Assembly: GCA_003646305.1 (NCBI GenBank)
Contig: QNFJ01000091.1
Coordinates: 1 to 8,443 of the forward strand
Length of the DNA stretch: 8,443 bases
Reading direction: 5' to 3'
Source: Gammaproteobacteria bacterium
GTDB taxonomy: Bacteria > Pseudomonadota > Gammaproteobacteria > Methylococcales > UBA2780
In this document: piece after piece, positions 1-6,809 of the stretch
How positions within the stretch are numbered: position 1 is the stretch's first letter
Layout: every line of letters starts with the position of its first letter
The notes under the pieces: generated by a model
Told to the model about the DNA's origin: nothing
Database searches by the model: none
The model's input: the letters and a program-made list of their open reading frames with translations, nothing else
Made by a program: the position numbers and the translations under genes

Positions 1-229
1 CCATTTTGATTGGTTATCAATAGAGTGTGAATCAACGGGCACACTAGAAAAAGTGGGGCATAAAATACAATTTACAGGCATACAGACCAAGGCCAAGCTG
101 ACCATAGCCTCAGCAGAGCAGATCGAAAAAGCAAAAAAACTGCTCAATAAAGCCGAGGAAACCTGCTTTATCAGCAATACCCTTTCATGCCCAAGTCATC
201 TTGAATGTGACATTGTGATCGCTGACTGA
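1..229 (+). CDS. OsmC/Ohr-family protein, C-terminal part (5' end outside window)
   Basis: Reading in the frame that begins at base 2 gives 75 codons ending at a TGA at 227-229; the start lies left of the window. The fragment begins HFDWLSIECE. It ends with a long helix (IEKAKKLLNKAEETC) followed by CFISNTLSCP and a closing beta strand (LECDIVIAD). A helix leading into a Cys-x-x-Ser-x-x-Leu segment near the C-terminus is typical of the OsmC/Ohr fold, where this is the second (resolving) redox cysteine of a thiol-dependent hydroperoxide reductase. The first cysteine would be upstream and is not visible, so peroxidase activity cannot be confirmed; many OsmC-like proteins have unknown substrates. 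The protein is predicted cytoplasmic. Two further cysteines lie close to the redox one (fragment residues 63 and 69, after Cys55). A hairpin terminator about 20 bp downstream separates it from the permease. The family call is fairly secure; the subfamily is not. Confidence 0.7.
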   Translation, partial: HFDWLSIECESTGTLEKVGHKIQFTGIQTKAKLTIASAEQIEKAKKLLNKAEETCFISNTLSCPSHLECDIVIAD

Positions 230-249
230 CTCACATGCGACAAATCCAT

Positions 250-268
250 AAGCGCTTGAGCGCTTTTT
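250..268 (+). terminator. Short intrinsic terminator after the OsmC-like gene
   Basis: A perfect 6-bp inverted repeat (AAGCGC at 250-255, GCGCTT at 260-265) with a TTGA loop runs directly into further T residues (264-268 are all T). It sits 20 bp past the OsmC-family stop and before the next plus-strand gene. The stem is short but GC-rich, and the U-tract is brief. The call rests on position and structure only. Confidence 0.55.
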
Positions 269-321
269 GCCGCTTACTTGTCATATAACTCATCTCTTAT
301 TACTGCAGAAGCAAAAAACTA

Positions 322-1662
322 TTGAACCCCATCATTGAGAATAGAACAGAAAAGAAAATTGGCTTTTTAGGCGCCACCGCAATAGGCATTGGCGGAATGG
401 TGGGGGGTGGAATTTTCGCCGTTCTAGGAGAGGCTGTATCATTGGCACATGGCGCAACTGCATTAGCTTTTCTCTTTGCAGGTATTGTCGCCATTCTCAC
501 CGCCTACTCCTATACCAAACTCTCCGTTTGCTATCAAAGCCGAGGGGGAACTGTTTATTTTATTGATCAAGCCTTCGGTGTTTCCCTTTTATCAAGCACC
601 GTTAATCTAATGCTATGGCTAGCCTATTTAGTGACCATTTCACTATACGCGACTGCTTTTGCCGCTTATGGGCAGACTTTCTTTAGTGGGACAGATCTCG
701 CTGATAGTGAATGGTTAAAGCACCTGCTCATCTCTGTCTCAATTATATTACCGGCTATCATTAACTACGTGAGCGTTTCATTGGTAGAAAAGTCTGAAAC
801 TTTTATCGTCTTGATAAAGGTTATATTGCTTCTACTTATTATTGTCACCAGTATCACCCATGTTAACCCCGAGCATTTATCACCGACACACTGGGGAGAG
901 GCCAGCTCAATTATTATTGCAGGAATGATTATTTTTGTGGCGTACGAAGGCTTCGAGTTAATTGCAAATTCAGCCGAGGATATAAAAAACCCTGTACGCA
1001 ACTTACCCAAAGCATTTTATGGTTCAGTCATCTTTGTTATTTTTCTCTATATCTCCATTGCATTAATCACCGTAGGGACTGTTCCGGAAGATCAATTAAT
1101 GGCAGCAAAAGATTATGCGCTGGCTATTGCCGCAAAACCGGCTCTTGGAAATATTGGTTTTACCGCTGTCTCCATTGCTGCTTTGCTATCAACTTTTTCG
1201 GCCATAAATGCCACTATTTATGGTAACTCAAGGCTTGGTTTCATTCTTGCAAAAGAGGGGGAGCTACCTGCTGCCTTTGCGATTGAAAAGAATAAAATAC
1301 CCACTGTAGGGATTGTTGCAACAATGCTGTTAAGCATCGTACTGGCTAATTCTATTGACCTCACCGAGATTGCCATTATCGGAAGTGCTAGCTTTATTTT
1401 GATATTCTTTATTGTAAATGTCGGCGCACTTAAGCTTTCTAAAAAAATTAAGGGCAATAAAACCATCCTTTTAATAGCCAGCTTAGTGAGTGCAGCCGCG
1501 TTAATAACCTTGCTATTTCATACCTATACAACAAACACAGAAGCCATCACTATTTTCCTAGCATTTATCCTGTTCTCATTTATATTCGAGCTAACTTACG
1601 GGAATTTTGTACGAAAAACATTTAGTTTAAATCACGCTAAAAAGATTGGCTGTACAAAGTAG
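322..1662 (+). CDS. APC-family amino-acid permease
   Basis: This 446-residue polytopic inner-membrane protein belongs to the amino acid-polyamine-organocation (APC) superfamily and probably imports an amino acid with protons. About twelve hydrophobic segments are visible, near residues 14-38, 42-64, 92-115, 134-152, 159-178, 196-214, 232-252, 279-300, 328-345, 349-370, 381-400 and 408-427. TM1 carries the unwound glycine motif GGMVGGGIF (24-32), which in this fold holds the substrate's amino and carboxyl groups. TM6 ends in YEGFELIANSAEDIKNP (208-224), a typical APC signature. Lys166 in TM5 matches the place of the lysine that replaces the sodium site in proton-coupled ApcT-type carriers; this correspondence is inferred from motif position. 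The start is TTG: the frame has a stop at 286-288 and no ATG or GTG between it and TM1. A weak AGAAG lies about ten bases upstream. The substrate cannot be told from sequence, and the flanking genes give no hint. Confidence 0.88.
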   Translation: MNPIIENRTEKKIGFLGATAIGIGGMVGGGIFAVLGEAVSLAHGATALAFLFAGIVAILTAYSYTKLSVCYQSRGGTVYFIDQAFGVSLLSSTVNLMLWLAYLVTISLYATAFAAYGQTFFSGTDLADSEWLKHLLISVSIILPAIINYVSVSLVEKSETFIVLIKVILLLLIIVTSITHVNPEHLSPTHWGEASSIIIAGMIIFVAYEGFELIANSAEDIKNPVRNLPKAFYGSVIFVIFLYISIALITVGTVPEDQLMAAKDYALAIAAKPALGNIGFTAVSIAALLSTFSAINATIYGNSRLGFILAKEGELPAAFAIEKNKIPTVGIVATMLLSIVLANSIDLTEIAIIGSASFILIFFIVNVGALKLSKKIKGNKTILLIASLVSAAALITLLFHTYTTNTEAITIFLAFILFSFIFELTYGNFVRKTFSLNHAKKIGCTK

Positions 1663-1755
1663 GTTTAATAACACCACGGGGGTGTGGAACGGAACAGCAG
1701 AGGATTAAACTGTCTGTTGACCAATCCCCCCCCTTTCTCCATTGTTAGCCGTACG
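1663..1755. other. Convergent intergenic gap between permease and pka
   Basis: This gap separates two converging genes. It holds a small inverted repeat (ACACC at 1671-1675, GGTGT at 1681-1685), a longer-looped one (GGATT at 1702-1706, AATCC at 1723-1727) and a run of eight C at 1726-1733. Neither hairpin is followed by a T-tract on either strand, so neither is a convincing intrinsic terminator, although both transcripts must end near here. No coding potential is seen. Confidence 0.4.
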
Positions 1756-4446
1756 TTAAGCGCTCAACTTCAAACTGACCCCAACAACACCCGGATCATT
1801 TAATTTTTTGTGCACAGAAAACCCTACCCGCTTACAAAGAGATATCATCACGCTATTTTCAGCAAGCACTTCACCATAAATCTCTTCAATTCCCTGTGCT
1901 TTCGCGTAGGAAATGATCCTGCGCATAAGTAATGAACCCAATCCTTGCCCCCCCACAATATGGTTAACAATCAAAGAAAATTCCGCACCATTTCCAGAGG
2001 GGTCTCTTATTAGTCGAACAACGGCATAAAGATTCCATTCGGGATCATTCCCTGGATCGGTGACAACGAGTGCCATTTCACGATCATAATCAATCTGTGT
2101 AAAGCGAGCCGCCATCAAGTGATCCATCTTTTTAACAATATGAAAAAATCGAAAGCGAATCTCCTCTTGAGTCATTTTTTCAAAGTTTTCAATTAAAGCC
2201 GGTTCATCTTCTGGCCTGACCGGACGAATCTTGAAGGTTTGCCCCGATTTAAGGCGCACCAGTTCTTCATATTTCTGTGGGTACGGATGAATGGCCAGCT
2301 GATCCGCTCCTGCTGTTTTCTTAATTGAGGCTTTGATTCGCGCATCCAGCACGATCACCCCCTCTTTACTGACCAAAAGAGGGTTAATATCTAACTCGGC
2401 AAGGTGGTCTAGATCAACGACCATCTGTGAAAGTTTAATCAATGTTAGAAGCAACGCATCCATATCAATCGCTTCTTGATCACGATAGCCTTTTAGCAAT
2501 TGATAAACTTTGGTTCTAGAAACCATGTCTTTCGCTAGTTTTAGATTAAGGGGCGGCAGCGCTAGCGCCTTATCATCCAAAATTTCAACCGCTGTTCCAC
2601 CTTGGCCAAATAACAAGATAGGCCCAAATGTCTGGTCATTGAGAACACCCAAAATCAATTCATGCGTGCCCTTACTACTGACCATTTTCTGTACGGTAAA
2701 ACCTTCAATCCGCGCATCAGGGCGCATCTCTCTGACCGTTTGTTCGATATCAAGTGCTGCTTGTTGAACCGCTTCTGAACTTCTTAAATTGAGCGCAACA
2801 CCTCTCACATCAGATTTATGCAGAATATCGGGAGAAAATAGCTTGAGCACAACGGGAAAACCGAGAGCCTCTGCAAAGGCAGATGCCTCTTCGGGAGATT
2901 TTGCTAAGTGCGTTTTTACGGTTGGAATCCCATAGGCATCCAAAACCGCTTTGGCCTCAAGCTCGTTCAACCATTCACGCCCTTCTGAAATAACCTTGGC
3001 AACGATGCCCCAGGCTTTATCTGAATCGAAGGCCAAATCAGCCGTAAGTGCTGGAGGCGTTTCCATCAAAATATCTTGGTTACGTTTATATCGAACGAGA
3101 TGCATAAATGAGTTTACAGCCGCTTCAGGTGTGGCATAACTGGGAATGCCCCGCTCTGCAAACAGACTCCGACTCTTCTCCGCTGTCGCACTACCGACCC
3201 AACTCGCAAGCAAACACTGGTCACTCTTTTTAGCGACGGTTGAAATAGCCTCAGCAGCCTCTAAACTTGAAGCCACTGCGGTGGGGCAATTAAGGACTAA
3301 TACCGCATCAACCCCTTTGTCGGCCTGAACAATTTTAAGCGCCTCTGAATAACGATCTGGCCCTGCATCTCCAATAATGTCGACAGGGTTACCCTGAGAC
3401 CAGCTCGCTGGCAGTTTTTCATCCAACTTTTGCAGTGTCTCTGCCGATAACGTTGCGAGTGTTCCACCCTCTGCAATCAAAGCATCGGTAGCCAATACAC
3501 CCATACCCCCACCATTGGTCAAAATAGCTAGCTTATCGGCTTTAACAGGCTTAATAGCTGTCAGCGAAGCAGCCGCATAAAATAACTCACGCATGCCATC
3601 AACTCTAAGCAAGCCACAACGATTAAACGCTGCTTCATAAACATCATCTGAGCCAGCTAACGCGCCTGTATGAGACGCGGCGGCTTTTCTCCCTTCTGGC
3701 GAACGCCCCACCTTAAGCACCACAACCGGTTTGGTACGAGAAGCAGCCCGCGCCGCCGAAATAAAACGACGTGCGTTATGGATTGACTCCATATAAATTA
3801 GAATCGCATTGGTATTAGGATCTGCCGACATAAAATCAAGCATCTCGGGAAAACCAACATCACTCATATCTCCCAACGAGACCAAATGTGAAAAACCGAT
3901 CCCCCGTCCACAAGCCCAATCAATAATTGAGGTGAGCATGGCGCCCGACTGCGAAATGACACCAATTTTTCCTTTGGGGGGCATCAAGTGGCTAAAACTG
4001 GCATTCAAACCATTGATTGGCGAAAGAACCCCTAGGCAATTTGGCCCAATAATGCGCATACTGTATTTTTGTGCCTCAGACAACATTTCAGCTTCAAGCT
4101 GCCCGCCTTGCTGGCTTCCGCCTTCTGAAAACCCTGCACTAATGACAATGACACTTTTTGTCCCTTTAATACCCAATTCTCCAATTAAATTGGGGATGGT
4201 TTTTGCCGGTGACACAATAACCGCCAGATCTGGAACAGCGGGTAACCCAGCAACTGTTGAGAAACAGGGCGTATCAAGAACCTTGTCATACTTGGGATTG
4301 ACAGCACTAAGGTTAGCCGCAGCCACCCCGCCTGCCAGCAGGTTCTTTATGATAATCTGGCCCAACGAACCTTCACGCCTGCTTGCACCAACCACCACAA
4401 TTTTCTGTGGTGAGAAGAAGTGAGAAATAGAATCTGTAGACATCAT
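1756..4446 (-). CDS. pka: PatZ/Pka-type protein acetyltransferase: ADP-forming acyl-CoA synthetase-like domains fused to GNAT
   Basis: This 896-residue cytoplasmic protein has the architecture of Salmonella Pat / E. coli PatZ (YfiQ, Pka). That family acetylates lysines with acetyl-CoA; AMP-forming acetyl-CoA synthetase is the classic target, switched off by acetylation. Domains in order: a Rossmann CoA-binding domain (about 10-135, with VVGASRREGSLG at 18-29); succinyl-CoA-ligase-like domains (about 155-460); an ATP-grasp domain (about 490-710, with HKSDVRGV at 543-550 and LDINPL at 685-690); and a C-terminal GNAT domain (about 738-896). The GNAT acetyl-CoA loop is GGQGLGS (832-838), and Glu822 is the likely general base. 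The phosphohistidine motif SHTGALAG (258-265, His259) is present, so the synthetase half may not be dead. Two ATGs in a row, at 4446 and 4443, follow an AAAGGA. The second has the better spacing; the longer form is given. A hairpin separates it from cls upstream. An ADP-forming acyl-CoA synthetase with a regulatory GNAT domain is the alternative reading. Confidence 0.87.
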   Translation of the reverse strand: MMSTDSISHFFSPQKIVVVGASRREGSLGQIIIKNLLAGGVAAANLSAVNPKYDKVLDTPCFSTVAGLPAVPDLAVIVSPAKTIPNLIGELGIKGTKSVIVISAGFSEGGSQQGGQLEAEMLSEAQKYSMRIIGPNCLGVLSPINGLNASFSHLMPPKGKIGVISQSGAMLTSIIDWACGRGIGFSHLVSLGDMSDVGFPEMLDFMSADPNTNAILIYMESIHNARRFISAARAASRTKPVVVLKVGRSPEGRKAAASHTGALAGSDDVYEAAFNRCGLLRVDGMRELFYAAASLTAIKPVKADKLAILTNGGGMGVLATDALIAEGGTLATLSAETLQKLDEKLPASWSQGNPVDIIGDAGPDRYSEALKIVQADKGVDAVLVLNCPTAVASSLEAAEAISTVAKKSDQCLLASWVGSATAEKSRSLFAERGIPSYATPEAAVNSFMHLVRYKRNQDILMETPPALTADLAFDSDKAWGIVAKVISEGREWLNELEAKAVLDAYGIPTVKTHLAKSPEEASAFAEALGFPVVLKLFSPDILHKSDVRGVALNLRSSEAVQQAALDIEQTVREMRPDARIEGFTVQKMVSSKGTHELILGVLNDQTFGPILLFGQGGTAVEILDDKALALPPLNLKLAKDMVSRTKVYQLLKGYRDQEAIDMDALLLTLIKLSQMVVDLDHLAELDINPLLVSKEGVIVLDARIKASIKKTAGADQLAIHPYPQKYEELVRLKSGQTFKIRPVRPEDEPALIENFEKMTQEEIRFRFFHIVKKMDHLMAARFTQIDYDREMALVVTDPGNDPEWNLYAVVRLIRDPSGNGAEFSLIVNHIVGGQGLGSLLMRRIISYAKAQGIEEIYGEVLAENSVMISLCKRVGFSVHKKLNDPGVVGVSLKLSA

Positions 4447-4449
4447 TTA

Positions 4450-4455
4450 TCCTTT
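4450..4455 (-). promoter_or_regulatory. Ribosome binding site of pka
   Basis: On the minus strand AAAGGA stands three bases before the first ATG and six before the second. Spacing favours the second ATG (4443) as the true start; the difference is one methionine. Confidence 0.6.
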
Positions 4456-4544
4456 AATTTAAAACAATTTTCCATCGGCAATCTGCCTAGAAAATAGTGT
4501 ACTCCATGGGCTTTACAAAACAGTGAAGAATCAACGTTTTTAAA

Positions 4545-4566
4545 CCATCAAATAATAAACTGATGG
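4545..4566 (-). terminator. Possible terminator after cardiolipin synthase
   Basis: A 6-bp perfect inverted repeat (CCATCA/TGATGG, extendable by a G-U pair) with a loop of about ten bases lies 16 bp past the cls stop. On the minus strand it is followed by TTTAAAA. The stem and position fit an intrinsic terminator separating cls from pka, but the T-tract is only three bases, so termination may be leaky. No convincing -35/-10 pair for pka was found in the rest of this 136-bp gap. Confidence 0.42.
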
Positions 4567-4582
4567 AACGCTATCTTTTCAC

Positions 4583-6031
4583 TTACAGCACTGGGCTTAG
4601 CAACTTAAAAATATTCTGTATAACTTGCTTATACAGCGGCCTATTTTTCCACTTACTCAACAGCAATGGTTCTGAGTTTTTACGAAAATTTTCCTGCTGT
4701 TCTCTTAACTTTTCTGTAAAACTAGAACCATAAAAAATCATATTGATTTCAAAATTCAGCCTGAATGAGCGAATATCAAAGTTACTCGAACCCAAAAAGG
4801 CTACCGAATCATCGATAGTCATACTTTTAGCGTGCAGCAATCCTTCGTGAAACAGATAAACATTGACACCACTTTCTAATAACTGCTCGTAAAAGGCACA
4901 CGCAGCGATGCTAACCAAAAGATGATCTGATTTTGCAGGTACGATTAAATCAACACGCACCCCTTTTAAAGCGGCTGTTTCCAATGCCTCAAGAAATACT
5001 TCGTCAGGTACAAAATAGGGCGTTGTAATGGTCACCTGTTTTCGTGCCGCATGTATTGTGGCCACCACCTGTCGCTGATAATTCTCAACAGAGAACAGAG
5101 GACCACTAGGTAAAGTCTGTACGGCATCACCCTTTTCAAATGGTGCCTCATCGGCACAGGGAGTTAGTTCTGAGTCATCTAGAAATTGATCATTTTCCGC
5201 ACACCAATCATCCACAAAGACCTTTTGTAATTCCAGCACGACTGGCCCCCTTAACCTGACCATCAAATCGTGATATTGCAGCGTCTTATACCCATAATCG
5301 GCATTAACAATGTTTTGAGAGCCGGTGTAACCAATTTCACTGTCTATCACGACAATCTTGCGGTGATTACGCAAATCAAGTCGCGCCACATAGATTCGAA
5401 ATAAATTAACAGGCAATGCTTCTTGAACCTCTATACCAACAGATTTTAAGCTAGGCGCCATCTGCCTCATAAAGTCTCGTGAGCCAACCGCATCAACCAG
5501 AAGCCGACAGCTAACACCACGCTTAACCGCTCGTTCTAATGCCAACCCAACACGTTGCCCCGTCTCATCCACAGCAAAAATATAGAACAGCAAATGGACA
5601 TGCTTTTGCGCTGCATCTATATCAGCAACAAGCTGATCTATCACTCTGTCTGTATCAGCCAGAAGCGTTGTTTGATTGCAAAATCGAATCGGTAGAAAAC
5701 CTAGCTTTTCAGCTAGCGTAACCGCTGGCAAAAAACGTTCCTCTATCTTGGAAAGTTCCTTTTCTCCATCTCTGGCACTTAACTTTCGTACGCCATCATA
5801 TCTTTCTAATAGTGCTTTGCGCAGCCTAATTCGCCGACGTGGAAGCCTATTCTCTCCGATTAAAAAATATAAAAACAGACCAAGCCAAGGAAGGAAAAAA
5901 ACAACTAATAGCCATGCAAGCGCTGTCCGGGGGGGATGTCTGTTCACGATGACAAACAGCATCACCAACCTAATCAGCCATTCGCTAACATAGACCGCTA
6001 ACGACCAGGAGAAAGAGAGACTTTCCTCCAT
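4583..6031 (-). CDS. cls: Cardiolipin synthase, ClsA type (two phospholipase D domains)
   Basis: This 482-residue inner-membrane enzyme joins two phosphatidylglycerol molecules into cardiolipin plus glycerol. Two hydrophobic helices lie at the N-terminus (about 10-29 and 37-58), the second ending in the family-typical YFLIGENRLPRRR (55-67). Two phospholipase D catalytic motifs follow. The first is HRKIVVID (His223, Lys225, Asp230) with GSQN downstream; the second is HAKSMTID (His400, Lys402, Asp407) with GSSNFDIRS downstream. All catalytic residues are present and the length matches bacterial ClsA (about 480-490). The start ATG lies nine bases after AGGG (6041-6044). The gene begins 27 bp after trxC, so it is probably the distal gene of the aldolase-cbpA-cbpM-trxC transcript. 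Placement with chaperone and thioredoxin genes would suit a stress-linked supply of cardiolipin, but that is inference. ClsB/ClsC-type enzymes lack this N-terminal membrane pair, which argues for ClsA. Confidence 0.93.
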   Translation of the reverse strand: MEESLSFSWSLAVYVSEWLIRLVMLFVIVNRHPPRTALAWLLVVFFLPWLGLFLYFLIGENRLPRRRIRLRKALLERYDGVRKLSARDGEKELSKIEERFLPAVTLAEKLGFLPIRFCNQTTLLADTDRVIDQLVADIDAAQKHVHLLFYIFAVDETGQRVGLALERAVKRGVSCRLLVDAVGSRDFMRQMAPSLKSVGIEVQEALPVNLFRIYVARLDLRNHRKIVVIDSEIGYTGSQNIVNADYGYKTLQYHDLMVRLRGPVVLELQKVFVDDWCAENDQFLDDSELTPCADEAPFEKGDAVQTLPSGPLFSVENYQRQVVATIHAARKQVTITTPYFVPDEVFLEALETAALKGVRVDLIVPAKSDHLLVSIAACAFYEQLLESGVNVYLFHEGLLHAKSMTIDDSVAFLGSSNFDIRSFRLNFEINMIFYGSSFTEKLREQQENFRKNSEPLLLSKWKNRPLYKQVIQNIFKLLSPVL

Positions 6032-6058
6032 TTATAAATTCCCTAAAAACTTAAACAA

Positions 6059-6493
6059 TCACAAATGTCCTTTAACCCATCTAACAATATCTGCAGAACT
6101 CATCGCACCTGGCTGGCGCGCAACCTCTCGCCCATTTTTAAACAGCGCCAAAGTTGGAATACTACGAATATTGAACTGCCCACCAAGCCCTTGTTCTGCC
6201 TCTGTATCCACTTTCGCAAACCGTACCTGTGGTTCAAGCTGGGCCGCAGCCTCTTCAAAAGCTGGAGCCATTGCTTTACATGGCCCACACCACGGTGCCC
6301 AAAAGTCGACCAATACAGGAATATCGCTTCTAGAGGTCTGTTTCTGAAAATTTCCTGCTGTCAGCCTAACAGGCTGACCACTAAAAAGCTGTTTATGGCA
6401 CTGTCCACATTTAGGCTGCTGCGCCATTTTTTCCGCTGGAACTCGGTTAACCGCATCACAATGCGGGCAGACGACATGAAATGATTCGCTCAT
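6059..6493 (-). CDS. trxC: Thioredoxin 2 (TrxC) with N-terminal zinc-binding domain
   Basis: This 144-residue cytoplasmic disulfide reductase uses electrons from thioredoxin reductase and is associated in E. coli with oxidative stress. The N-terminal extension carries two CxxC pairs, Cys9/Cys12 (CPHC) and Cys29/Cys32 (CGQC), the zinc-binding module that distinguishes TrxC from TrxA. The thioredoxin fold follows, with the active site WCGPC at 68-72 preceded by VDFWAP, and the cis-proline loop SIPT at 111-114. The length is close to that of E. coli TrxC (about 139). The frame could open one codon earlier at a GTG (6494-6496), but the ATG at 6493 is six bases from a GGGGGA and its A is shared with the cbpM stop (TGATG), so the ATG is preferred. 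This overlap suggests translational coupling to cbpM. E. coli trxC is regulated by OxyR; no such site is expected inside this operon. Confidence 0.93.
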   Translation of the reverse strand: MSESFHVVCPHCDAVNRVPAEKMAQQPKCGQCHKQLFSGQPVRLTAGNFQKQTSRSDIPVLVDFWAPWCGPCKAMAPAFEEAAAQLEPQVRFAKVDTEAEQGLGGQFNIRSIPTLALFKNGREVARQPGAMSSADIVRWVKGHL

Positions 6494-6804
6494 CACTTTT
6501 CCCCCAACTGTGTGCGCACAAATGCCAACTCTTCAAGAAGCTCTATGACCAAAGCCGAACCGGCCGTATTGACACCTAAATCACGCTCCATTCTCAATAC
6601 AAAACGGATACGCCCAACACTAACCCCATGAAACAACCAACTATCACTGTCAGCACCCTGTGGGTCGACTATCCCCTCTTCAACAATTTCTGTGATCTGT
6701 TCAACCGATGAATCACAAATTTGGCACAGTTCAACCAGCGTCAGCGGTTTACACTCTTCAACAACTTCACCTGTTAATAGTGACAATAAATTTTTATCCG
6801 TCAT
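6493..6804 (-). CDS. cbpM: CbpM, modulator (inhibitor) of the CbpA co-chaperone
   Basis: This small 103-residue protein resembles CbpM of E. coli (101 residues), which binds the J-domain of CbpA and blocks both its DnaK co-chaperone and its DNA-binding activity. The visible features fit the MerR-like, mostly helical CbpM fold: LTLVELCQICDSSVEQITEIVEEGIV (21-46) forms a winged-helix-like start, followed by WLFHGVSVGRIRFVLRMERDLGVN (56-79) and a C-terminal amphipathic helix. Identification is strongly helped by its place directly after cbpA. The start is the ATG at 6804, nine bases after a strong GGAGGG. A TTG at 6813 would abut that Shine-Dalgarno and is rejected. Five bases separate the cbpA stop from this ATG, and its own TGA overlaps the trxC ATG. 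The close linkage keeps the CbpA:CbpM ratio fixed by co-translation. Confidence 0.9.
   Translation of the reverse strand: MTDKNLLSLLTGEVVEECKPLTLVELCQICDSSVEQITEIVEEGIVDPQGADSDSWLFHGVSVGRIRFVLRMERDLGVNTAGSALVIELLEELAFVRTQLGEK
6500..6505 (-). promoter_or_regulatory. Ribosome binding site deciding the trxC start
   Basis: GGGGGA on the minus strand lies inside the end of cbpM, six bases before the ATG at 6493 and only three before the alternative GTG at 6496. The spacing supports the ATG. Confidence 0.6.
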
Positions 6805-6809
6805 ATCAA

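Noticed and set aside
266..300. Possible promoter before the permease, with TATAAC at 284-289
   Set aside because: No acceptable -35 hexamer at 16-18 bp spacing; the match is weak in an AT-rich stretch.
1726..1733. C8 homopolymer (also G/C runs of 6-7 inside cls near 5929-5935 and in pka) as phase-variation tracts
   Set aside because: The C8 run lies in a gap downstream of both genes, and the coding runs encode conserved residues in frame with the intact gene; there is no contingency-type gene here.
3809..4423. A long plus-strand open frame (about 204 codons) opposite pka
   Set aside because: It lies wholly antisense to the CoA-binding/ligase domains of pka, has no recognisable domain or RBS, and its composition follows from the pka codons.
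4447..4544. Sigma-70 promoter for pka in the cls-pka gap
   Set aside because: A promoter is expected, but candidate boxes such as TTGTAA and TACACT are badly spaced, so none is called.
6065..6484. A 139-codon plus-strand open frame opposite trxC
   Set aside because: It is the shadow of trxC, whose zinc and WCGPC motifs are intact; the antisense peptide shows no family resemblance.
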